Shown here: positions 27,095 to 34,608 of the stretch, in pieces | How positions within the stretch are numbered: position 1 is the stretch's first letter | Layout: every line of letters begins with the position of its first letter | Assembly (NCBI RefSeq): GCF_042675725.1 | Contig: NZ_JBHTJN010000001.1 | Location: 140,716-204,715 of the forward strand | Reading direction: 5' to 3' | Source of the DNA: Seminibacterium arietis | Lineage (GTDB): Bacteria; Pseudomonadota; Gammaproteobacteria; Enterobacterales; Pasteurellaceae | DNA: 64,000 bases | Program-made: the position numbers and the translations under genes | Notes under the pieces: generated by a model | Databases searched by the model: none | Told to the model about the DNA's origin: nothing | Seen by the model: the letters and a program-made list of their open reading frames with translations, nothing else

Positions 27095-29569
27095 CTAGAA
27101 CCGATATCCGACTTCAAGCCAAAACTCTCGTCCTGGTGTATAAATTCCATACTCATCAGAAGTTGAAATCGCTGATGTTGATTTTACAGTTTTCTTTTTA
27201 CGTACCTGATTTAGTACATTCAGCACATCAAATTGTACATACGCAGATTGTTGTTGGCTAAGTGGAAGTGGTAATTCCCAACGTAACCCCATATCCCATT
27301 GAAAGTGAGTACCATAATCGAAAGTACGATATCTCATTATATCAGTACTTTCATTATTACTTATTTCTTCATAACCTTTTATTGGTGCTTTGACGTAAAA
27401 ACGATTTGTCCAAGTTAAACGATGATCAGGAACATTCATATCCAACTGTACACGAGCAATCCAATCCTCTGTACTAGCGTTCACTTTTTTCACCATATCT
27501 TTGTAGCTCATTAACTTGCCATCTAGCATCACTAAACTGTTTTGATTTAAATCTTGATACAAAGCATCTCGATTTATATCAAGCCAATCAAACCCAAGTC
27601 CTGCATTCCAATAAGTTTTACCCCATTTCCACGCTTCAAGATTGTTTAATTGCAAAGAATAAACATTGACACCATAATTACCGCCATTTTGATAATAAGT
27701 TTTTCGTTGATCTCTTTCTCCTTCTTTCACTGAAATAATACGATTCTTATTATCACGATGAATATAATTTAATTTTAGTGCTAAATTTGCAAATTGTTGC
27801 TCAAAGCCTAAACTTAATTCATCAGCATAAGGCGTTTTTAAGCGGTTAAATTCTTGGTGTTTTCTTGATGTATCATTATTTAATTTTAAAATTTTATTGG
27901 TTAATTTTAATGAAGCAAAAGAACGACCATAATAGCGATTAAGCCCTAAACTCAGTTTAGTTTCATCCCACGGACTATAACGAGCAACAAAACGAGGGGC
28001 TATATTGTTATTCTGCAAATAATCATCACGTTCAATACGAAGACCAGGACGCAATTCAACCTTACCCCAAGTCATCAAGTCTTCACCGTAAAATACTGCA
28101 TTTTGATAACTTGTTTTTACGCTTCCTTTAGGTGTTTCAGAAGTATTCATAGGGAATGGTTCTATTCCATCGCCACTATCTGAAAGAATCATAAAAATAG
28201 TACCTTTTGTTGTTTGTGGGCGATTAAATCGATATTGAGTAGCCTGATAAATACCACCTAAAGAAATAGAATGATTTATTTGCCCCGTATTAAATGGATT
28301 TATCGCATATTCAGTCGAAAAATGAATATTGTCTTGTCTTGACTTACTATGACCATATCCCCCTTTTTCATAAGAATAAAGTAGATCATAATCATTATTA
28401 TAAACACTGTATATCCCTACCTCTGATGAAGATGACTTGCGTTTATCTTCGAAATGATCATAAGCAAAAGTATTTGTCCAAACGCCTGAGTCAAAAGAAT
28501 GCACCCAAGCAAACGTACTACCAAAAGCAGTATGATAATCACCAACATTATTGTCTACATTCTCTGCAAAATACTTTTGTTCTTTGTAGTTAGAATAACG
28601 GAAACCCAATTCAAAGCGATTATCTTCATTTGGTGTGTAGTTAAGATTCAAAAGTGCGGTATCAGTGCGACGAATATGGTTTTCTTGATCCAATTTCGCA
28701 GTAAAAGTTTTATCATTTGGTATCGCATTCTCATTTTGTTTTTCCTCATAACCAATTAAACGATTTTGATCAATATAACTAGTACGACGAGTTAGACCCA
28801 AAACCATTCCCACGTTGTCTGTTAATCCCTTTTCTACCATGAGAGAATAAAATTCTTTACTATATTTAGGTTGAAAAATAGCACTACCATCACTTTCAGG
28901 ACGAATTTCACTTAACACTTTTGCTGCACCTGCATCTTTTTTCATTTTCGACCAACCTGATTTAGTAGTTCGATATTTCAATAAAGTGCGGTCAGTTCCG
29001 TCGTATTGCTTGGTTTTTGCTACCACAGCACCACCTGTAAATCCTCCAAGACTAGCAGAAATATTGTGATCATGCACATCTACCGTTGATAACATACTAG
29101 CATCAAAGAAATAAGCCTGCGTATGTGAAATACTAGGGACAACTTGCATTGATCCATCAAATACTTGACTATCCACAGTTAAATCATTATTCACATTAAC
29201 ATTATCGACAAAATAAGCGGTTTGATTAAAATCTGCTCCATTAATAGAGATATTTTCTGGTTTTATTTCACCTCGAGTAAAACCATCTCTATCACTATTT
29301 TCATAACGCACATGAGTGTTAGACGCTAGATAATCAGAAATATTACCATTACCTTGTGGTGTTTTTTGCATGTCTTTTTGACTAATTGTTTGAACAGAAG
29401 AAAGTCCTTTATTTTGTTCACCATAGACTACAATTTCTGCAAGTTTATAAGACTCTGTATTATTATTCTTATTTGTAGATGCTGTTGATTGGTTAGTTGG
29501 TTGTGCATAAGTTGTTGATAAAGCACAACCGACCAAAACTGATAAAAGAGTTTTATTGAAATATCGCAT
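27095..29569 (-). CDS. TonB-dependent outer membrane receptor
   Basis: An 824-residue outer membrane beta-barrel with a signal peptide (residues 1-22, ending in TTYA). A TonB-box-like segment follows (LAEIVVYGE, about 43-51), then a plug domain (about 60-200) and a barrel ending in the aromatic C-terminus EFWLEVGYRF. Barrel strands with alternating aromatic residues fill residues 220-824. The ligand cannot be told from sequence. The following M16 peptidase suggests import of a protein or peptide that is then cut in the periplasm. A Fur-box-like sequence lies 17 bases upstream of the ATG. Confidence 0.9.
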   Translation of the reverse strand: MRYFNKTLLSVLVGCALSTTYAQPTNQSTASTNKNNNTESYKLAEIVVYGEQNKGLSSVQTISQKDMQKTPQGNGNISDYLASNTHVRYENSDRDGFTRGEIKPENISINGADFNQTAYFVDNVNVNNDLTVDSQVFDGSMQVVPSISHTQAYFFDASMLSTVDVHDHNISASLGGFTGGAVVAKTKQYDGTDRTLLKYRTTKSGWSKMKKDAGAAKVLSEIRPESDGSAIFQPKYSKEFYSLMVEKGLTDNVGMVLGLTRRTSYIDQNRLIGYEEKQNENAIPNDKTFTAKLDQENHIRRTDTALLNLNYTPNEDNRFELGFRYSNYKEQKYFAENVDNNVGDYHTAFGSTFAWVHSFDSGVWTNTFAYDHFEDKRKSSSSEVGIYSVYNNDYDLLYSYEKGGYGHSKSRQDNIHFSTEYAINPFNTGQINHSISLGGIYQATQYRFNRPQTTKGTIFMILSDSGDGIEPFPMNTSETPKGSVKTSYQNAVFYGEDLMTWGKVELRPGLRIERDDYLQNNNIAPRFVARYSPWDETKLSLGLNRYYGRSFASLKLTNKILKLNNDTSRKHQEFNRLKTPYADELSLGFEQQFANLALKLNYIHRDNKNRIISVKEGERDQRKTYYQNGGNYGVNVYSLQLNNLEAWKWGKTYWNAGLGFDWLDINRDALYQDLNQNSLVMLDGKLMSYKDMVKKVNASTEDWIARVQLDMNVPDHRLTWTNRFYVKAPIKGYEEISNNESTDIMRYRTFDYGTHFQWDMGLRWELPLPLSQQQSAYVQFDVLNVLNQVRKKKTVKSTSAISTSDEYGIYTPGREFWLEVGYRF

Positions 29570-29585
29570 AATTTTATTCCTTTGG

Positions 29586-29604
29586 TCAAATGATAATAGT
29601 TTTC
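29586..29604 (-). promoter_or_regulatory. Candidate Fur box upstream of the TonB receptor
   Basis: The 19 bases agree with the classical Fur consensus (GATAATGATAATCATTATC) at 13 positions by my alignment. They overlap a short palindrome, AATAGTT-TTC-AACTATT (29595-29611). The site is 17 bases upstream of the receptor start codon. Iron repression is plausible but not proven. Confidence 0.45.
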
Positions 29605-29963
29605 AACTATTTTAAATTAAAATTAAAAGAAATAATAGTAATATAATTTTTAAGTTTAAAATCAATAAATTAAAAACCATTGATTTCTAAAAGCGTCCGT
29701 TATTTTTTTGTAACAGGGATCGGAATGGGTTATTTTGATTTTAATTTCGTTGGCTTAATTAACAAACAAGAGAATAAGCTAGTTGCTACTGTCTACACCA
29801 ACACCACAAAAAATCAAAAACAAAAAAGACTTTCAAAGCAACAGACTAACTCGCAATAATTGCTAATAGCAGTACGGCTTTCGCTAGCTCTTTTGTCATG
29901 TTGAAAATTTCATTAGTTGGATAAAGATATATATTATTTTAAGAAAACTTATTTAGCATTAAA

Positions 29964-30004
29964 AAATAAGATTTGATTATTATTCTTATTTAAGATAAGA
30001 TTTG
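29964..30004 (+). promoter_or_regulatory. Repeated motif upstream of rpmE2
   Basis: Two direct copies of ATAAGATTTG, 28 bases apart, overlap an AAATAAGA/TCTTATTT inverted repeat, 40-80 bases before rpmE2. In other gamma-proteobacteria this operon is Zur-repressed, but I do not see the E. coli Zur consensus (TGTTATA-N-TATAACA) here. Confidence 0.4.
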
Positions 30005-30043
30005 CCATGTAAGTTATTTTTCAATGCAAAATAAGAGGTTTTA

Positions 30044-30310
30044 ATGAAAAAAGGTATTCATCCTGAAAATTATCGCACGGTGTTATTTTATGATAGTAAT
30101 GCAAAAAAAGGATTTCTAATTCGTTCTTGTGCAAGAACTACAAATACAATGAAATGGGAAGACGGCAATGAGTATCCTGTTTTTATGTGTGACACATCTT
30201 CAGCTTCACATCCATTTTATACTGGCAAAACAAGACAAATTGCAAATGAAGGTCGAGCCAGTGACTTTGCTACCCGTTATGGTAAATTTGGCACATTAAA
30301 ATCAAAATAA
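30044..30310 (+). CDS. rpmE2: Ribosomal protein L31 type B (zinc-independent)
   Basis: An 88-residue L31 of the B type (YkgM-like), starting MKKGIHPENYRTVLFYD. The cysteine cluster that holds zinc in the A form is missing; only two isolated cysteines (IRSC, FMCD) remain. This paralogue replaces zinc-binding L31 when zinc is scarce, releasing zinc from ribosomes. It is followed nine bases later by the equally zinc-free rpmJ2, forming a two-gene unit. Confidence 0.95.
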   Translation: MKKGIHPENYRTVLFYDSNAKKGFLIRSCARTTNTMKWEDGNEYPVFMCDTSSASHPFYTGKTRQIANEGRASDFATRYGKFGTLKSK

Positions 30311-30319
30311 AGAGGCTTT

Positions 30320-30463
30320 ATGCAAGTTCTATCGTCATTAAAAAGTGCAAAAAACCGACATCCAGGTTGCAAAATTGTACGTCGTCATGGTGTAGTTTAC
30401 GTTATTTGTAAAGAAAATCCTCGTTTCAAAGCACGTCAAGGCGGGAAGAAAAAGAGAAAATAA
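30320..30463 (+). CDS. rpmJ2: Ribosomal protein L36 type B (zinc-independent)
   Basis: A 47-residue protein, MQVLSSLKSAKNRHPGCKI... ending RQGGKKKRK. It is an L36 paralogue (YkgO-like) with a longer N-terminus. It has only two of the four zinc ligands of standard L36, so it can function without zinc. AGAGG precedes the ATG by five bases. It pairs with rpmE2 as in E. coli ykgMO. Confidence 0.95.
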   Translation: MQVLSSLKSAKNRHPGCKIVRRHGVVYVICKENPRFKARQGGKKKRK

Positions 30464-30523
30464 TGTTTAAAAGATAAGAAATTTAGACTTTGTGTGTAAT
30501 TCTTGAGTAAATACTCAAAATTC

Positions 30524-30557
30524 TCCCCTGATATTTGAATATTAGGGGATTTTTTTA
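30524..30557 (+). terminator. Terminator after rpmJ2
   Basis: TCCCCT (30524-30529) with AGGGGA (30544-30549), with further A/T pairing inside the loop, followed by seven T. A smaller hairpin, TTGAG...CTCAA, precedes it at about 30,503-30,518. Confidence 0.8.
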
Positions 30558-30710
30558 CAGCTCTATTAAAATGACACCACAAAAAAGATAAAAGTAAAAA
30601 AATAATCATCGTATTTCATTATTTGTTATGAATATGTTGCATTTACAAATTGACAACTTTAAACTATATAAGTTTAGAATGAATTTAAAAAATTCACTGG
30701 GGAAAAAACG

Positions 30711-31424
30711 ATGGTAACGCCACAAATATTGATTGTTGAAGATGAAGTGATTACAAGAAATACATTAAAAAGTATTTTTGAGGCAGAAGGCTATAATGTA
30801 TTTGAAGCTGGTGACGGTACACAAATGCATAAAATTATTTCTACACAAAAAGTTGATCTCGTTATTATGGACATCAATTTACCTGGCAAAAATGGACTTA
30901 TGCTAGCAAGAGAATTACGAGAAAATACTGATACTGCTTTAATGTTTCTAACGGGACGAGACAATGAAGTCGATAAAATTTTAGGTTTGGAAATTGGTGC
31001 AGATGATTATATTACTAAGCCATTTAACCCACGTGAGTTAACTATCAGAGCAAGAAATCTGTTACAACGTACAATGTTAGAACAACACAAACAACCTCAA
31101 CAAGAGATTGAACAATATCGCTTTAATGGTTGGGTATTAGATTTAAATAGTCATACTCTATCTAATCCAGAGGGGGAAGAATTTAAATTACCACGCAGTG
31201 AGTTTCGTGCAATGTTACATTTTTGCGAGAATCCAGGTAAAATTCAAACTCGTGAAGAATTGCTTAGAAAAATGACAGGGCGAGATCTTAAACCGCAAGA
31301 TAGAACTGTTGATGTTACTATTCGCCGTATTCGTAAGCACTTTGAAAATCATCCATCAACACCTGAAATTATCGCAACAATTCATGGTGAAGGATATCGC
31401 TTCTGTGGCGAAATTGAACGTTAA
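30711..31424 (+). CDS. arcA: Response regulator ArcA
   Basis: ArcA is the response regulator for respiratory control under low oxygen, paired with the sensor kinase ArcB (not in this window). The 237-residue protein has a receiver domain with the phospho-acceptor Asp54 (VIMDINLPG) and the conserved lysine in DYITKPFNPREL. The C-terminal OmpR-type winged helix is DRTVDVTIRRIRKHFE...IATIHGEGYRF. ACTGGGGAAAAAACG precedes the ATG. It stands alone, ending at a strong terminator. Confidence 0.97.
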   Translation: MVTPQILIVEDEVITRNTLKSIFEAEGYNVFEAGDGTQMHKIISTQKVDLVIMDINLPGKNGLMLARELRENTDTALMFLTGRDNEVDKILGLEIGADDYITKPFNPRELTIRARNLLQRTMLEQHKQPQQEIEQYRFNGWVLDLNSHTLSNPEGEEFKLPRSEFRAMLHFCENPGKIQTREELLRKMTGRDLKPQDRTVDVTIRRIRKHFENHPSTPEIIATIHGEGYRFCGEIER

Positions 31425-31437
31425 AAGATGCTCTTCA

Positions 31438-31478
31438 AATCCGTGAATAACACGAAAGTTATTCACGGATTTTTTTTG
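31438..31478. terminator. Bidirectional terminator between arcA and the SGNH gene
   Basis: AATCCGTGAATAAC (31438-31451), loop of six, GTTATTCACGGATT (31458-31471), then eight T. A 14-bp perfect stem in a 66-base convergent gap; it probably serves arcA and the operon ending at 31491. Confidence 0.9.
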
Positions 31479-31490
31479 TGTAATAAATGA

Positions 31491-32129
31491 TCAATCTGGT
31501 ATGTATGGTAATAATAAAGATCGTAGCAATTCATAGCCTTTAGCAGTAAAATGCACTCCGTCTGTAGTAAGTTCCCTACGTAAATTATGCTGCTCATCTG
31601 CAAAAGTGCGGTAAGTTTCAATAAAATTTACTCTTTTTGGACAGTGAGATTTCAAATAACTATTAAGCTCCCGAATTTGTGTATTTTTAACTTTTTCACA
31701 ATTCAATACTGGTGTTAATTCCAATAAAAAATACTGGGATTCTGGTGATATTCCCACCAAACTATCAAATATTTCCGTTAACCATTCACTTACTTTCTTT
31801 GGAGAATATTCTATTTCTTTCAAAATATCATTGACCCCTAAGAAAACAAAAACCGTTTTTCCTAAGTGTTCAATATATTGAGGACGGATCAAAATATCTA
31901 AATATTGAAAGCTACTGATACCTGATATACCTAGATTAGCAATAGATTTACCCTTTAAATTAGGTGGATAAATTTCACAATCTGACCACATATCAAATAA
32001 TGAATGCCCTATTAATGTAATATCTGCTAATTGTTTAAACTGTTTTTCTTTTGTTTGATAACGTTCAAACATCTGAATATCTGTTAAGAAGCCTTGTTGT
32101 TCAATATATTCCGTACGCGATACTGGCAT
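31491..32129 (-). CDS. SGNH/GDSL-family hydrolase
   Basis: A 212-residue cytosolic esterase-like protein of the SGNH family. All four blocks are visible: GHSLFDMW (nucleophile serine), NLGISG (glycine block), FLGVNDI (asparagine block) and DGVHFTAKGYELL (aspartate and histidine). There is no signal peptide. Its start is three bases beyond the flavoprotein stop, so it is the last gene of the transporter operon. The context suggests it removes an acyl or ester group from the imported compound; that is inference. Confidence 0.85.
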   Translation of the reverse strand: MPVSRTEYIEQQGFLTDIQMFERYQTKEKQFKQLADITLIGHSLFDMWSDCEIYPPNLKGKSIANLGISGISSFQYLDILIRPQYIEHLGKTVFVFLGVNDILKEIEYSPKKVSEWLTEIFDSLVGISPESQYFLLELTPVLNCEKVKNTQIRELNSYLKSHCPKRVNFIETYRTFADEQHNLRRELTTDGVHFTAKGYELLRSLLLPYIPD

Positions 32130-32132
32130 AAA

Positions 32133-33716
32133 TTATTCTCCTAAACTGATTTGATGTGAACCTAAAGATTGTTTACGATTAATCATTGCATGTACTATTA
32201 ATTGTGCCGTTTTAATAGCATGATAAATTTCGATGCTATGCATTTTGGTAAGATCAATAGAACAATCTTTTTCTAACTGCTGTAATTTAGTAATTAAAAA
32301 TTGCAAATTTTTTTCAGTTCTATACACATTGGCAAATTGATTCATTAGTACTTTTACTTGCCGCAATATCTCACTTGATGAGAGATCAGATTTTTTCTCT
32401 TGATTGGCTAAATGTTGTAAATATTGCATTCCTTTTAATAGATAATGTGTTTTACTTTTTGTAAACAAGTGCGGTGTACTTTCCACAATCTTTTGTATCG
32501 CTCTTTTAGCGAATACTAAACAACCACCTACAGAATTTCCTCCTAAGCGATTTGCCCCTTCAATACACGCTGAAATCTCTCCTACCGCAAACAGTCCTTG
32601 TACTGCCGTTTCGGCATATTCATTAATTTCAATACCACCATTACAACTATGTGCAAAAGGTCGGATTACTACTTCATCTTGCAATAAATGAATATCCATT
32701 TCTTTTTTTAACCATGTTAAATAAACTTGATAAAACTCGGTTTGATCCTGATAAAGTTCAGGAGAATAATGTAAATACACCCCTTTTTCTGTAGGATTTT
32801 CAACTAAATGTTTCATTATCACGAGATCAAATTCAACACTTTGAAAATCTATACTAAAAGGAGCATAGCTACTACGTTGCAACACCATTTGCTGAAATTG
32901 TTTTGGTGACAAATGAGCAAATAAATCCCTACCTTTACTATCAGTAACTTTTACCAAGTATTTTAAAGTATGTTCACCAAACAACACTTTATACTTAGGC
33001 TTAATAAAAGCAGGAATGAATTGAATAAATTCAAGATTGATTAATTTCACTCCTGCTTGATAAGCAACATAGTGGGTTGAACCAATTATATCCGCAGGAT
33101 AAAGATTATCCTGATACAAACCTGCAATACCACCTGTAGCAAGAATAATGTTTCCTGTATGACAAAATATATAACGGATCTGACCGCCCTTTTGTTGAGC
33201 AAAAATAGCACCTTTTACTTGATTATCTTCAGTAACAATATGCAACAAAACAGCTTGATCATAAATTAGAGTTTGATGATTGGCTAAAATCTGTTTTGCT
33301 CGCTTAGCACTCTGTTGCCATTGATTAATTAAATAAATTGGACGAGAATAGTGTGCAAAGCAAGCGGGGCGATTATCTTGCCGTAACCAAGGATTAAATC
33401 CAATTCTTCCTAGCAGTTCAATAGCTTGTGGTGATTCTTCTACATAAGCTTTAACAATTTTAGGATTATTCACACCACAAGCAACGCGTTCAATTTCTTG
33501 CTGAAAAAGAATTTTATCATCGGAATTACCTGTTATTTGAATACCAAGTGTTGCTTTTAATGGAAAAAAGCTAGCCCCACCTACTATTGATTTACTAATC
33601 AGAATCGGATTAAGCCCTTTCTCCTTTGCCTCAATACAACAAGACAGTCCCGCAATACCAGCTCCAACAATCAATAATTCTGTTTCAATTTGTTGGCAAA
33701 TTTCAATATTTGTCAT
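32133..33716 (-). CDS. FAD-binding oxidoreductase, NadB/fumarate-reductase-like
   Basis: A 527-residue flavoprotein of the succinate dehydrogenase/L-aspartate oxidase family. The FAD dinucleotide fold is at the N-terminus (LLIVGAGIAGLSCCIEA, residues 15-31). The C-terminal FAD-binding signature is FAVGEISACIEGANRLGGNSVGGCLVFAKRA. A capping domain lies in between, with SCNGGIEINE matching the family's substrate loop. It resembles NadB, but the fit in the catalytic loop is loose. The gene lies inside an ABC-transporter operon, not near nadA or nadC, so a role in catabolism of an imported compound is more likely. The substrate is unknown. Confidence 0.8.
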   Translation of the reverse strand: MTNIEICQQIETELLIVGAGIAGLSCCIEAKEKGLNPILISKSIVGGASFFPLKATLGIQITGNSDDKILFQQEIERVACGVNNPKIVKAYVEESPQAIELLGRIGFNPWLRQDNRPACFAHYSRPIYLINQWQQSAKRAKQILANHQTLIYDQAVLLHIVTEDNQVKGAIFAQQKGGQIRYIFCHTGNIILATGGIAGLYQDNLYPADIIGSTHYVAYQAGVKLINLEFIQFIPAFIKPKYKVLFGEHTLKYLVKVTDSKGRDLFAHLSPKQFQQMVLQRSSYAPFSIDFQSVEFDLVIMKHLVENPTEKGVYLHYSPELYQDQTEFYQVYLTWLKKEMDIHLLQDEVVIRPFAHSCNGGIEINEYAETAVQGLFAVGEISACIEGANRLGGNSVGGCLVFAKRAIQKIVESTPHLFTKSKTHYLLKGMQYLQHLANQEKKSDLSSSEILRQVKVLMNQFANVYRTEKNLQFLITKLQQLEKDCSIDLTKMHSIEIYHAIKTAQLIVHAMINRKQSLGSHQISLGE

Positions 33717-33798
33717 AAGTTACGAATCTTTTGTTAAAGATTAATTCAAAATTAACATCTTAAAATATATTGATAAGCTATTCTCTAGCATGTTACTG

Positions 33799-34605
33799 CT
33801 ACAATAATGACGGTGCTGCATTAAGCAAAATTTTAGTATATTTTTGTTGTGGGTTATCAAAAATATCCATCGCTTCGCCCTGTTCTACAATTAAACCACC
33901 ATTCATTACTACAATACGATCTGATACTTGACGAACAGTTTGCAAATCATGAGAAATAAATACCATAGCAAGATTTAGTTCTTTTTTAAGATCAGCAAGT
34001 AAATTCAATACTTGAGCTCGCACAGAGACATCAAGAGCGGAAGTAGGTTCATCAGCCACAATTAATTTTGGATTTAGTGCCAATGCACGAGCAATGGCAA
34101 CCCTCTGTTTTTGTCCTCCCGATAAGCGTGTCGGCTCAACTAAAGCTGCTGAACGAGGCAATCCTACACGAGAAAGAAGTTCATACACTCGTTTTTCACG
34201 CTCATGAGATTGTAGTACATTATGGATATCCATTGGATCTTTTAATATATCCAACACTCGCATTCTTGGGTTGAGTGCAGTAGCAGGATCTTGAAAAATT
34301 ACCGAAACTTGTCGTCCAAACTGTTTTCGAGCTTCTGCACTACCATATTTCATCTGTAGTCCATTAAATTTTACTGTACCAGAGGTTGGTTTTTGTAACC
34401 CTATCATCACACTGGCAAGAGTTGATTTACCACACCCCGATTGTCCCACCAAACCTAAAGTTTCTCCTGCTCGAATATTTAAACTAACGCCACCTACAGC
34501 GGTAAATTTCTTTGGATTGAATAACGATCCATCACGGGAAGGAAATTGCACCACAATGTCTTTTAATTCAATAATTGGCTGTGTTTTTAACACCTTCATG
34601 CTCAT
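33799..34605 (-). CDS. Oligopeptide/nickel-type ABC transporter ATPase (DppF-like)
   Basis: A 268-residue ATPase with Walker A GQSGCGKST, Q-loop VIFQDPATALNPRMRVLD, signature LSGGQKQRVAIARAL, Walker B LIVADEPTSALD and the H-loop histidine in VFISHDLQTVRQ. It follows the permease-ATPase fusion by three bases and supplies the second nucleotide-binding domain of the importer. An 82-base gap separates it from the flavoprotein gene. Confidence 0.9.
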   Translation of the reverse strand: MSMKVLKTQPIIELKDIVVQFPSRDGSLFNPKKFTAVGGVSLNIRAGETLGLVGQSGCGKSTLASVMIGLQKPTSGTVKFNGLQMKYGSAEARKQFGRQVSVIFQDPATALNPRMRVLDILKDPMDIHNVLQSHEREKRVYELLSRVGLPRSAALVEPTRLSGGQKQRVAIARALALNPKLIVADEPTSALDVSVRAQVLNLLADLKKELNLAMVFISHDLQTVRQVSDRIVVMNGGLIVEQGEAMDIFDNPQQKYTKILLNAAPSLL

Positions 34606-34608
34606 AGT

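Larger units (their letters stand above)
29570..30043. other. 474-base divergent promoter region, TonB receptor / rpmE2
   Basis: This region separates the receptor gene (minus) from rpmE2 (plus). Near the receptor lies a Fur-like sequence. Near rpmE2 lie two copies of ATAAGATTTG (29967-29976 and 29995-30004). There is also a spaced inverted repeat, AAATAAGA (29964-29971) with TCTTATTT (29984-29991). The middle, about 29,620-29,940, shows no gene; a 17-residue open frame on the minus strand (29,846-29,899) lacks support. Confidence 0.55.

Noticed and set aside
29846..29899. 17-residue hydrophobic open frame in the receptor/rpmE2 intergenic region
   Set aside because: No ribosome binding site, promoter or antisense signals were seen, unlike the frame at 56120.
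32133..33716. L-aspartate oxidase (NadB) of NAD synthesis
   Set aside because: It resembles NadB only in FAD-binding regions, sits in a transporter operon and has no nadA or nadC near it; many Pasteurellaceae lack de novo NAD synthesis.
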